From: Rhizobium sp. BK399
GTDB taxonomy: Bacteria > Pseudomonadota > Alphaproteobacteria > Rhizobiales > Rhizobiaceae
Length of the DNA: 64,000 bases
Assembly (NCBI RefSeq): GCF_014194695.1
Contig: NZ_JACIAH010000012.1
Coordinates: 62,001-126,000, forward strand
Reading direction: 5' to 3'
Numbering within the stretch: the stretch's first letter is position 1; each line of letters opens with the position of its first letter. Below are positions 54,906 through 63,234 of the stretch, piece by piece. Both the position numbers and the translations under genes were made by a program. The notes beneath the pieces are model-generated. The model ran no database searches, was not told the origin of the DNA, and worked only from the letters and a program-made list of their open reading frames with translations.

Positions 54906-55492
54906 GGTGATGGTCCCTGGTCGGGTCTCACCGGTGTCGGCCCCTCATCGAAAAGGATTATCGCTGGCGCGCGGTTTTCTGCTGGTCGATTGGTCTTGTC
55001 ATCGTTGCGGCTGGGAGCCACAACGCTGGGAGAATAGGCCCCAATTGACTTCACGTAGCCGGCCAGCTGCCAGATTTGAACGCTCGTCATCTTGCCCTTG
55101 AACGCTGGCATGCCATGCGGGCGCCCGTCTCGGATGGAGGCAACGATCGATATCATCGAAGGCCCGTAAAGCCACCAACCATCGAGAAACGATGGTCCAT
55201 TCTTTCCCTGGCCATCGCCATGGCACTGCGGACACCCGAACCACGCATAGAGCCGCTTGCCTTGGCTCAGATTATAGGCCGTGCTTTCATAGGGCTTGCC
55301 CATTTTAAAATAGACCTCAGGCGGCGTGCCCCCGATGGTGTTCGGCATCAAACGAAGATGGTCAAGCGCTGCCGCCGTCGGGGGATCAGCACGGAATTGA
55401 CGGGGCTCTCTCGCCCATCCGATAAAAGTTGCAGCGCCGCAAAGGCAGAAGAACCCCGTTGTAGCAGCGATCGTTGTGGTGATGCTCGACAT
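54902..55492 (-). CDS. Membrane-anchored cytochrome c
   Basis: A 196-residue protein with an N-terminal membrane helix (TTTIAATTGFFCLCGAATFI) and one heme site CPQCH, distal Met candidate in GMPAFKGKMTS. The C-terminal tail is Pro-rich. It lies between the molybdoenzyme and the oxidase genes and is the natural electron link between them. Confidence 0.85.
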   Translation of the reverse strand: MSSITTTIAATTGFFCLCGAATFIGWAREPRQFRADPPTAAALDHLRLMPNTIGGTPPEVYFKMGKPYESTAYNLSQGKRLYAWFGCPQCHGDGQGKNGPSFLDGWWLYGPSMISIVASIRDGRPHGMPAFKGKMTSVQIWQLAGYVKSIGAYSPSVVAPSRNDDKTNRPAENRAPAIILFDEGPTPVRPDQGPSP

Positions 55493-55518
55493 GGCCTCCC
55501 GCCAAAAATCGATAAGAC

Positions 55519-57918
55519 TTACTCAACAGGTACCTTGTCCGATCGACTGAGCCGGATCGGCAGCAGCTTGTAGGACGGCGTCTTCGCTCTCGGGGCGTGA
55601 TGGCCCAGCGGAAACAGCGGATTTGCTTCGGGGTAGTAGGACGCACAGCATCCTCTGGGAATGTCGTATTCGACGATGCGGAAGCCCTGGATGCTGCGAA
55701 CAATTTCCGGTTCAATCGCCGTTGTCATGTCGACGAACTCACCTGGTTTGAATCCAAGCCGCTCAATATCTTCCCCGTTGAGAAAGACAACCTGTCTTGT
55801 TCCATCAACACCACGGAACCGGTCGCTGTATCCGTAGATGGTCGTGTTGAACTGGTCGTTCGAGCGTAGCGTAGCAAGATTGAGTACCTTGTCGTCGACG
55901 CTGCTGATGTCGAATTCGGGAAAGAGGCGGGATGGCGTTATGAAGTTTGCCTTCTTGTTCGCCGTGACCCACTTTCTCTCCCTAGCTGGAACAGGTCGCG
56001 CGAAGCCCCCAGGTTGAAACAGCCGCTCATTGAATTTCTTGAAGGTTTCTGGATAGGTATTTTCGATAGCATCTCGGATCAATGAATAGTCTGCGACCCA
56101 TTCGTCCCAGGGGACGATACCCCTCGTTAAAGTAGCCTTCGCCAGCCCTGCAATGATAGCTGGTTCGGACAAGAGATGAGGACTGGCCGGTTGGACGCGT
56201 CCTCTTGATCCGTGGAAATGGGCAACGGAGCTTTCCATTGAAACAGCTTGGGGGCCCGTGGCTTGTTGATCGATCTCAAGCCGTCCGAGACAAGGTAACA
56301 GATATGCAATTTCACCGTGAATCAGGTGACTTCGGTTGAGCTTGGTTGCGATCTGCACGGTTAGACGAAGCTTCGCCCAGGCGGCCTCCATTATTTTTGT
56401 GTCTGGAACGGCCCGGATGAAGTTGCCTCCGAGGCTCACGAAAGCCCGGCTCTTTCCCGACAGTACGGCCTCACAGACGTCCACGGTGCTCCGCCCCTCC
56501 CATCGCGGAGGATCAAAACGGTACAGTTCCGCGAGCTTGTCTAGGGGAACTAGGGCCGGCTTTTCGGTAATCCCAACTGTCCGCTGACCCTGGACGTTGG
56601 AGTGGCCCCGCACGGCGCAGATGTTGGCACCGGGTTTGCCGATGTTGCCCCGAAGAAGCGCGAGATTTGCGACCATATGGATGTTTTCAACGCCCATTAC
56701 CTGCTGAGTAAGCCCCATTCCATAGACGAGCACGACCGCGTCCGACTCTGCGTAAGTTCTGGCAGCTGCGATCATTTGCTCGCGTGTAAGTCCGGAAGTC
56801 CCCTCCAGGTTCTCCCAGGAATGCGCGCGGGCTGCCGTTGCGAATGCCTCGAAACCAGAGGTGTGCTCTTTGATGAAATCGTGATCGAGTACATGCTTCT
56901 TGTCTGCTGCAGTCATCGCTGCGGCGAAGGCGACAGCTGCGGCGCTTTCGCTCCTCGCCTCTCCATCGGATCCTGCAACCTTGCTCAAGCCGAGGCTCTG
57001 CTTGGCATCGTCGGCCTCAATCAACGCCTTGCACACTCCAAACAATGCTGCGATGTCGCCGCCATTTCGGACCTGATAATACTCACTCGAGATCGGGGTT
57101 TCGGACCCGGTAATCATCTCGCTTGGGGCCTGAGGGTTGATGAAGCGTTCCAGGCCGGGCTCTCTCAACAAATTGAACGTGACAATCTTAACGCCGCGAT
57201 GCACGGCATCCTGAAGATCGTGCAGGAGTCTTGGCGACGATGTGCCGACATTTTGTGCTATGTAGAAGATACAATCGCAGTTCTGAAAGTCTGAGAGAAC
57301 TGCCGTGCCGACGGTGGCGCCAATACTTTCAGGCAGCCCAACAGACGTGCTTTCGTGGCACATGTTCGACGAATCCGGCAGGTTGTTACTGCCGAAGATA
57401 CGAGCAAAGAGCTGGTACATGTAACATGTCTCCAGCGAAGCGCGGCCAGATGTGTAGAAATCAACCATTTCCGGGGCAATCTGCTTCAACTCACGACCAA
57501 TTTCGTCGAATGCGGTGTCCCAGGCCACCGGAATGTATTTGTCAGAGGCGGAGTCCCAGCGCATCGGATGGGTAAGGCGACCTTGCTCCTCGAGGTCGTG
57601 ATCCAACCAAGTCTCGAGTTCGCCAAGCGTATGCGAGGCGAAAAAGGTTTCGTCTGCGCGCTTGCTGGTGACTTCCCAGGCGGTTGCCTTCGCGCCGTTC
57701 TCGCAAAATTCCAGCGGGTGTGATTTGGCCGGCTTTGCCCAGGCGCAGCTTACGCACATATAGCCTTCGGGTTTGTTCTGGTGCCTGAGCAGCGACGGTC
57801 CGGACAGCGGGATATGTTCCCGCAAAACGATCTCCGTCACTGACTTGGCTGAGCCCCATCCACCGGCCGGGCCACTGTCGAAGCCAATATGAGGCTTATC
57901 CTGGGGGCGAGAGGTCAT
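55519..57918 (-). CDS. FdhF/YdeP-family molybdopterin oxidoreductase
   Basis: A 799-residue molybdenum bis-MGD enzyme of the FdhF/YdeP group. An N-terminal Cys set (MCVSCAWAKP and EFCENGAKA) suits one Fe-S cluster; the NLPDSSNMCHESTSVGL motif provides a Cys-His in the active-site position; MGD-binding segments GANICAVRGHSNVQGQRT and SLGGNFIRAVPDT follow; a C-terminal beta-barrel ends it. No twin-arginine signal is seen, so it is cytoplasmic. It is the first clear gene of the operon with cytochromes and caa3 oxidase. Formate is the family's nominal substrate but many members have unknown substrates; no fdhD or small subunit is present here. Confidence 0.85.
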   Translation of the reverse strand: MTSRPQDKPHIGFDSGPAGGWGSAKSVTEIVLREHIPLSGPSLLRHQNKPEGYMCVSCAWAKPAKSHPLEFCENGAKATAWEVTSKRADETFFASHTLGELETWLDHDLEEQGRLTHPMRWDSASDKYIPVAWDTAFDEIGRELKQIAPEMVDFYTSGRASLETCYMYQLFARIFGSNNLPDSSNMCHESTSVGLPESIGATVGTAVLSDFQNCDCIFYIAQNVGTSSPRLLHDLQDAVHRGVKIVTFNLLREPGLERFINPQAPSEMITGSETPISSEYYQVRNGGDIAALFGVCKALIEADDAKQSLGLSKVAGSDGEARSESAAAVAFAAAMTAADKKHVLDHDFIKEHTSGFEAFATAARAHSWENLEGTSGLTREQMIAAARTYAESDAVVLVYGMGLTQQVMGVENIHMVANLALLRGNIGKPGANICAVRGHSNVQGQRTVGITEKPALVPLDKLAELYRFDPPRWEGRSTVDVCEAVLSGKSRAFVSLGGNFIRAVPDTKIMEAAWAKLRLTVQIATKLNRSHLIHGEIAYLLPCLGRLEIDQQATGPQAVSMESSVAHFHGSRGRVQPASPHLLSEPAIIAGLAKATLTRGIVPWDEWVADYSLIRDAIENTYPETFKKFNERLFQPGGFARPVPARERKWVTANKKANFITPSRLFPEFDISSVDDKVLNLATLRSNDQFNTTIYGYSDRFRGVDGTRQVVFLNGEDIERLGFKPGEFVDMTTAIEPEIVRSIQGFRIVEYDIPRGCCASYYPEANPLFPLGHHAPRAKTPSYKLLPIRLSRSDKVPVE

Positions 57919-58208
57919 GGGACATGGCCTTTAGGAACTGAAAAAGAACGCTCGTGAGCATTCCCGCTGTCCAGGGCTGATTCCTCCTCAGCAAGAGAAA
58001 ATCGGAAGGGAGAGGGGGCTGTTATTTGCATTCGGCTCCTCCGTGACCAAGCCTCCCATGGGACGTACGCGGTCCTTATCGAGGAGTGAGCTTCTAACCG
58101 TGGACGAAGGTCATTTGTTCCAATAGGGACGTGACGGGCCCACGTCTTTCGATCCGCTTTCGATGGTGCGAACTGGCCTTTGGCGTCTGTAATGACCTTC
58201 GGCTGCAT
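57915..58208 (-). CDS. Doubtful small frame upstream of molybdoenzyme (97 aa)
   Basis: A 97-residue open frame whose stop overlaps the molybdoenzyme start in ATGA. Composition is basic and unstructured and it has no family. A possible EcfG-type promoter lies inside it at 58096-58121, which argues that the frame is a leader rather than a gene. I keep it only as a possibility. Confidence 0.2.
   Translation of the reverse strand: MQPKVITDAKGQFAPSKADRKTWARHVPIGTNDLRPRLEAHSSIRTAYVPWEAWSRRSRMQITAPSPFRFSLAEEESALDSGNAHERSFSVPKGHVP
58096..58121 (-). promoter_or_regulatory. Possible EcfG/RpoE2-type promoter for molybdoenzyme-oxidase operon
   Basis: Minus strand GGAAC (58121-58117), 17 bases, GGTT (58099-58096); fits GGAAC-N19-TT. 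A start about 170 bases before the molybdoenzyme gene would put the respiratory operon under general-stress control. Confidence 0.4.
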
Positions 58209-58280
58209 CGGCTTTCCTCCGTACTTCCAGGGCCAAATGATAGGCCGCCACTTTGTTCTTTTGACTTGACCCTCACGCGG

Positions 58281-58919
58281 CTATCCGTCCTCGAGAAGCG
58301 TGGCTATGGCTTTCAGATCATTGACGAAGCGCGCCCTGTCTTGCCGCCCCGCCGCTTGGTCGAGCACTCGCAAAAGCGCCGAGGGATGAATGGTCACGAA
58401 CACCGACAGTCCGACGGGTGAACGAAAGACGGAGCCTCGGTCGCGGGTGACCTTAACTTGTGGCCCGAGCAGGGAGTACGCCGCCGTCGCTCCGAGCGCC
58501 ACGACGAGCTTCGGCCGCACGAGGCGCAATTCGGCTGCGAGCCACCACGCGCACACCTGAACCTCTCCCCTGGTGGGCTTGGCATGGATACGACGTTTGC
58601 CGCGGGGTTCGAACTTGAAGTGCTTGACCGCGTTGGTGACATAGCAGGATGCGCGCTCGATACCGGCTTCCTCCAGACAGCGATCTAGCAGCTTTCCCGC
58701 AGGCCCGACGAACGGCTGTCCGGCAACATCCTCCTTGTCGCCCGGCTGCTCGCCAACGAAAACGACTTCGGCTCCTTTCGGACCTTCCCCGAACACCAGC
58801 TGCGCTGCGTGTTTATAGAGTTCGCATCGCGTGCAGATGGTCGCTTCTCTATGAATCTCATCGAGGCTCGCGCCGGGAGCGCCCGGCTGCGTCAATGCCG
58901 GGCCGACTAATTCTGCCAT
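58281..58919 (-). CDS. UdgX-type uracil-DNA glycosylase
   Basis: A 212-residue family-4-like uracil-DNA glycosylase. Cys residues for the 4Fe-4S cluster (CTRCELYK), motif A GEQPGDKEDVAGQPFVGPAG, and the UdgX-specific loop KRRIHAKP with the His known to form a covalent bond with uracil-excised DNA are all visible; motif B is TIHPSALLR. UdgX stays cross-linked to the abasic site. ATG 58919 has GGTGGAG upstream; an upstream in-frame start is less suited. Confidence 0.88.
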   Translation of the reverse strand: MAELVGPALTQPGAPGASLDEIHREATICTRCELYKHAAQLVFGEGPKGAEVVFVGEQPGDKEDVAGQPFVGPAGKLLDRCLEEAGIERASCYVTNAVKHFKFEPRGKRRIHAKPTRGEVQVCAWWLAAELRLVRPKLVVALGATAAYSLLGPQVKVTRDRGSVFRSPVGLSVFVTIHPSALLRVLDQAAGRQDRARFVNDLKAIATLLEDG

Positions 58920-58995
58920 GCCTGTTTCTCCACCTCGGACGCTAGGCCAAGGGTTGCGCATTAGAGTGCAGAGCGCGCTTATATCTTTGCGGCGC

Positions 58996-59175
58996 CTAGA
59001 GGATTGGCTTGCCGCCGGTAACCGCGATTGTCGCCCCCGACACGTAACTTGAGAGCGGATCAGCGAGCATCACATAGGCCGTCGCCAGTTCTGCGGGTTG
59101 CCCCGGCCGCTGCATAGGAACCTGCTTGCCGAAGTTCTTCACACCGTCAGCCGGCATCGTCGACGACCGCGTCCT
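58996..59175 (-). pseudogene. SDR oxidoreductase C-terminal fragment
   Basis: Minus strand reads MPADGVKNFGKQVPMQRPGQ then PAELATAYVMLADPLSSYVS, GATIAVTGGKPIL and a stop at 58996. This is the C-terminal end of a short-chain dehydrogenase of the YghA/YhdG type (RPGQPAELA..YV.LAS...SY..G..I.VTGG). The Rossmann core is absent. Confidence 0.65.
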
Positions 59176-59195
59176 TCCCGCTTACGCCGGCGGCT

Positions 59196-59489
59196 TTAGT
59201 TGTTGTTGTCGGCGCATGTGTCTTCGGCATTCTGCGTGTTGCTGTTGCCCCCTTGCGTCTGAAGCGAGTTCTTGCCCATGATAGACTTGCAGTTCTGCTT
59301 GTTGAAAGTCTGCGTGCTGCCGGTGGTGGTTTTATCGGCTTTCTTCATCTTCATTCCGTTGGTCGTGCTGCTGGAGGCACCATGGTTCTTGTCCATGGTC
59401 GAGCCTGCCGGCGCCGGGTTGGACTGGGCGAATGCGGATCCTGCGAGCCCGATGGCGAGAAGTGATGTTCCGATGATCTTGAAGCGCAT
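59196..59489 (-). CDS. Small exported Ser/Thr/Asn-rich protein (97 aa)
   Basis: A 97-residue protein with a clear signal peptide (FKIIGTSLLAIGLAGSAFAQ) and a mature low-complexity part rich in Ser, Thr, Asn and Lys with two Cys (QNCKSIMG, EDTCADNNN). ATG 59489 begins MRFKII with GGAGGAG upstream. A stress-type promoter lies upstream. No family recognised; likely periplasmic or cell-surface stress protein. Confidence 0.65.
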   Translation of the reverse strand: MRFKIIGTSLLAIGLAGSAFAQSNPAPAGSTMDKNHGASSSTTNGMKMKKADKTTTGSTQTFNKQNCKSIMGKNSLQTQGGNSNTQNAEDTCADNNN

Positions 59490-59531
59490 TGTCTCCTCCT
59501 TTGGAGCTTTGCTTGGTTGCACTTCCTTTGA

Positions 59532-59556
59532 AACTGCGGGCTTTCGTCATTGTTCC
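59532..59556 (-). promoter_or_regulatory. EcfG/RpoE2-type promoter
   Basis: Minus strand GGAAC (59556-59552), 16 bases, AGTT (59535-59532), 43 bases before the small exported protein. Same AGTT variant as the DUF892-katE promoter. Confidence 0.6.
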
Positions 59557-60080
59557 ACGCCTGCCAGAGCCCGATGTCGTTGCAGAGAGGGAAAGCGTTG
59601 GACTGAGCGAGCGCCATATTCGGGTCCATCGGAAGCGGGCAATTCCCGCTGATGGCTCCTCAAAGGAACAGGAACGGTTGCGATCACCCGGAGGCGAAGA
59701 CGGAGCGGCGGCAGCTTGCTAGCCAACCCATTGAGATTGATCGACGGAGATCCGGACCGGATCCAGGACGCCATTTTCAAAAGCGGGGTTGGACTGCGTC
59801 CGAGTTGTGCTGACGGGCCGCTCGATTCTGAGCGGCTGCATTGACCCGTGACCGCCGAGTGTGTGACTTGACGTCAAAACTCAGAAACTCAAAACCGCGC
59901 GCAATTTTTTTCCACCTGACCGGGACCATCAATGGCTTCTTGTCACCGGAGGCGTCGGTCAGGCTCGCTTTCGGGAGATGGCGCGAAGTCAGCCATGCGA
60001 GAGAGAACGCAGTCCGGAGCGAGGATGCCAAGCATGCCATCGCCGCTCCGCAACGGGAAACGCCTTTGTCGTCACCTCCG
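59557..60080. other. Intergenic region without recognised gene
   Basis: About 520 bases between the small exported protein gene and the receiver gene. Nothing recognisable on either strand. Confidence 0.3.
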
Positions 60081-60416
60081 CTAGCTGGTTGCGACAAGCT
60101 TACGGATGGCGTCGATCATCTGGCTTCGATCCGTCGGTTTGCCGAGGTTGACCGCATTGGCGAGAATGGGAAAGGGCGCAAGCTCGAGTGCGACCGGGGT
60201 GACCTTCTCCCGCCCGAGATGGACGTCGAGCACGGCCGCGTGTGGCCGCGCTGCTTCAAGCAAATCGAGGGCGTCCTGAACCGAAGAAGCAGGCCCAAGT
60301 ACCTCGAACCCAGCATCCACTAGGACGCGTCGAAGGGCGTCGGCAATAAATAATTCGTCCTCAACGACAAGGACGGCTGTCCGCCCTTGGGGTTTCTCTC
60401 GGTAAGGATCTCTCAC
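60081..60416 (-). CDS. Receiver-only protein lacking the beta-4 switch region
   Basis: A 111-residue CheY-like protein: VLVVEDELFIADALRRVL, phospho-acceptor Asp in AAVLDVHLGREKV, then LELAPFPILANAVNLGKPTD. Compared with normal receivers about 15 residues between the Asp strand and the Lys strand are missing, including the conserved Thr/Ser of beta-4. The Lys is kept (NLGKP). It follows the HWE kinase gene by six bases, so it is part of that operon. It could be a phosphate sink or an inactive receiver. Confidence 0.7.
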   Translation of the reverse strand: MRDPYREKPQGRTAVLVVEDELFIADALRRVLVDAGFEVLGPASSVQDALDLLEAARPHAAVLDVHLGREKVTPVALELAPFPILANAVNLGKPTDRSQMIDAIRKLVATS

Positions 60417-60422
60417 GTGTCC

Positions 60423-61433
60423 TCACACCGGGATCTTGATCACCGCAGCCAAACCTTCAGTCCTGTAAACCAGTTCCGCCGATCCAGCGATATGTGCTCC
60501 GAGGCCTTCAATTAGCTCGGTTCCGTAACCTTTCCGCTTGGGGGCGGAAACCGACGGGCCGCCTTCCTCTTGCCATTGGCAGGCGAGCAGTTGACGACCA
60601 TTTGGTCCGGTCTCCATACACCAGCTCACACGAATGCGCCCCGCCGAGGTGGAAATGGCACCATGCTTGACAGCATTCGTGGCAAGCTCATGAAAAATCA
60701 TGCTCACTGGAAGCACCTTTGCGCTCGGCATCTCCACGGCCGGGCCGGAGCATTCCAGCCGTTCCGAAACGGTGGTGCCGACCGCCTGTGTCACAAGGAA
60801 CTCGAAATCGGCTGTTTTAGCGCGCGCGGCGATGTCCTGCGCCTTGAACGTGGCGTCCAGCCGCCCGACAAGCGCCTCCTTGAAAATCGCCACCGCCGGC
60901 TGGTCGGCACGCGTGTTAATAACCACAGACCGGACGACCGCCGCCATGTTTTTCATCCGATGGCGCAGTTCCGCGACGATGAAATCCATTTCGGCATCAT
61001 GACGGTGGCGCTCTGTCACGTCGTCGAAGATGATCAGGATGTTGGGACTATTGTCGTTCGGATGCAGGAGGCGGCGGGCGTCAATGAGAAAGGTGCGGGG
61101 CCCGATCGCGGGGAAATCGTGCGTCACCTCGAAACCAATGACGGCCGCCGCCCGCGGAATGATCGCCGAGATGAGCTGCCGCAGCTCGGGAATATCCCAC
61201 TGCCCATTGCCGAGGCCGAAGAAGCTCTGCGCGATGATGTCGTCCCGCTCGACCTTGAATGCCTTGATGAACGCATTGTTGGCCGTAGTGACACAGAAGT
61301 TCTCATCGATGACGACGACAGGCTGTGTCATCGTGTCGACAACACCCTGAGCCTGGACGTGTCCCGTCTTCATCAGGCGGTATAGGTCTTCAAGCTGCAT
61401 CTGCGTCATCCTCGGCAATTGCGGTCTATCCAT
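60423..61433 (-). CDS. PAS-HWE histidine kinase
   Basis: A 336-residue soluble kinase. A PAS domain (residues about 25-140; TQPVVVIDENFCVTTANNAF) is followed by an HWE core with phospho-His in ELRHRMKNMAAVV, N-box HELATNAVKHGAIS and W-x-E in CQWQEEGG. It sits between two receiver genes (20 and 6 bases away) in one operon. The two receivers are the likely partners. Confidence 0.88.
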   Translation of the reverse strand: MDRPQLPRMTQMQLEDLYRLMKTGHVQAQGVVDTMTQPVVVIDENFCVTTANNAFIKAFKVERDDIIAQSFFGLGNGQWDIPELRQLISAIIPRAAAVIGFEVTHDFPAIGPRTFLIDARRLLHPNDNSPNILIIFDDVTERHRHDAEMDFIVAELRHRMKNMAAVVRSVVINTRADQPAVAIFKEALVGRLDATFKAQDIAARAKTADFEFLVTQAVGTTVSERLECSGPAVEMPSAKVLPVSMIFHELATNAVKHGAISTSAGRIRVSWCMETGPNGRQLLACQWQEEGGPSVSAPKRKGYGTELIEGLGAHIAGSAELVYRTEGLAAVIKIPV

Positions 61434-61453
61434 CTGCGGATCACACGGCGAAC

Positions 61454-61804
61454 TTATTGATTGGAATTGGTGACACGCGTGATCAGTTCCATCAGCGCGA
61501 CTTCGTCGTATGGCTTCTGAAGCACAGGATGGCTGTAGCGGCCACCGACCTCAGCCTCGCCGAATCCAGTCGAGAAGATGAATTTCTTGCCGAGCTCAAC
61601 GAGTTTGTCCGCGACGGGAAAGGTCATTTCCGACCCGAGCTTCAGATCGAGAACGGCGACATCGAAGTCAAGCGAGCCGACCATGTCCAGCGCCTCGTCG
61701 AGGCGTCCAGCGATACCGACGACCTCGTGGCCAAGTTCAGCGAGCATTGCTTCAAGCGTCACCGCTATCAGCATCTCATCTTCGATAATAAGGATACGCG
61801 CCAC
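61454..61804 (-). CDS. Receiver-only response regulator
   Basis: A 116-residue intact CheY-like protein: ILIIEDEMLIAVTLEAML, Asp in VAVLDLKLGSEM, Thr in FSTGFGE, Lys in VLQKPYDE. First gene of the receiver-HWE kinase-receiver operon. Confidence 0.88.
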   Translation of the reverse strand: MARILIIEDEMLIAVTLEAMLAELGHEVVGIAGRLDEALDMVGSLDFDVAVLDLKLGSEMTFPVADKLVELGKKFIFSTGFGEAEVGGRYSHPVLQKPYDEVALMELITRVTNSNQ

Positions 61805-62195
61805 GGGTGTCTATCTCACGTCAGCACCCCGAGGATCGAGATGGCTTTAACCGCGGCTGGTGCCGCTTCAGGCGCACAATTGCAGATGTGTGGCGCCCTG
61901 TCCATGAAGGCCCAGAAATGTACGGCAGCAGACAATGACTCGCCGCCGGCGCCGCCGTGACCGACGCCCACTGCTTCGGGTTCGAACTAGCTCTCCATCC
62001 CAAATTGTTCTCCATCGGCCGCCGGGGAACTAACTACGGAAGGGTTCGTTCATTTGATCATCCACCCAGGGCGTCGACCGGATGGCGAGATCCCCATGCA
62101 ATCACTGGCAGTGAAGCGCCATATGTCGTAGCATCTCACGATCTACCGTTGCATTTAGTGACGATCGAGGGAGTTTTCGACATTGCTAACGCGCA
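61805..62195. other. Intergenic region without recognised gene
   Basis: About 390 bases upstream of the receiver-kinase-receiver operon. No gene, promoter consensus or fold recognised. Confidence 0.3.
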
Positions 62196-62551
62196 TTATG
62201 CCAAGCGCATAAGATGCTCGCTGGTGAACTCATCAATTGTCGAAATGCCGAGGAGCGCCATATTCCGATGAAGTTCCGCTTGGAAATCTCTGCTGCTTTC
62301 ATGATACCGGGCAGTCCGGCAACCGTGGCCGCGTAAAGGAAGGGGCGGCCGGCAAAAACGAAGTGCGCACCGAGAGCGAGCGCTTTCATGACATCGGTAC
62401 CACGTCGAAATTCACCGTCGACCATTACTGCCCGCCAACACGTTCAACGATCGCTGGGAGTGCGGCCAGAGGATATGGCACCATCGAGCTGCCGTCCGCC
62501 GTGGTTCGAGACGATCACTCCGTCGGCGCCTACCGGCGGCGCAGGAACTTG
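62196..62551 (-). pseudogene. Lactate dehydrogenase (LldD)-family C-terminal fragment, frameshifted
   Basis: Across frames the minus strand reads GADGVIVSNHGGRQLDGAIS, then MVDGEFRRGTDVMKALALGA and HFVFAGRPFLYAATVAGLPG, then ELHRNMALLGISTIDEFTSE and HLMRL to a stop at 62196. This is the FMN-binding C-terminal third of alpha-hydroxy-acid dehydrogenases (SNHGGRQLD, DGGxRRGxDV.KALALGA). At least two shifts are needed and the N-terminus is absent. Confidence 0.7.
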
Positions 62552-62829
62552 GTGTGGTTCAATCGATGCCAATTACAGAAACCGAAATAAGCACCACCAC
62601 CGCGTTTCGGTGGTTTTCGTGGGGACGCCCAAAGTTGCCTCGCCTTGCATTGAGCGACGCAGCACCCTTGGTTTGTGCTGATGGCGCTGACGCACGACTG
62701 TGAGGAACAGGTCCACAAGCGGTAGCTTTTCTCTCCCGCCACCGTACTACTACCGGCGCATCGCCAAAAGATGTTCTTGTCTTCCGAGCGACAACAATTG
62801 AGGCTTCGGCCGGGCATTGCAGCTTTGTC
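62552..62829. other. Intergenic region without recognised gene
   Basis: About 280 bases. No gene supported. Confidence 0.3.
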
Positions 62830-63234
62830 TCAGTGTGTGCTGCCTGCTGGCGCTTTCTCCGTCGCCATGACGATGCCCGCGTAGTGGACGGGATTGTCAT
62901 TGCGATCCCTGAAACAGCGACCAAATGCCGAAACATGAATGTATGAGCCATCTGCCTTGCGTGATCGATATTCTTGCACCGTCGGGTGTTCCGCAATGAT
63001 GGCGTCGTTTATCTGCTTGGCCAATGTCGGTGCATCGTCCGGATGCACGCGATCAAGATAGGTCTGGACGGGCAGTCCACGTTCGGTTTCAACCGGGTCG
63101 AGACCGAAAAGCTCGGCCAGCGCGCTGTCGGCGTAGACAAGGTTGCTATTCAGATCCCAAGTGAACAACCCTGCATCCGGCATTCGCTCAGTCGAGATTT
63201 GCGTAAGAAACAGCCGCTCCGCGCGCCGTACCAT
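62830..63234 (-). CDS. Single PAS-domain protein
   Basis: A 134-residue protein made of one PAS/PAC domain: AGLFTWDLNSNLVYADSALA, ELFGLDPVETERGLP, YLDRVHPDDAPTLAKQINDA, QEYRSRKADGSYIHVSAFGR. GGGAGG precedes ATG 63234; a GTG five codons earlier is inferior. There is no kinase or output domain, so it is a stand-alone sensor or a fragment of a kinase. Confidence 0.7.
   Translation of the reverse strand: MVRRAERLFLTQISTERMPDAGLFTWDLNSNLVYADSALAELFGLDPVETERGLPVQTYLDRVHPDDAPTLAKQINDAIIAEHPTVQEYRSRKADGSYIHVSAFGRCFRDRNDNPVHYAGIVMATEKAPAGSTH

Noticed and set aside
57915-58208. 97-codon frame overlapping the molybdoenzyme start in ATGA
   Set aside because: No family, no ribosome binding site, and a possible promoter lies inside it; kept only as a low-confidence feature.
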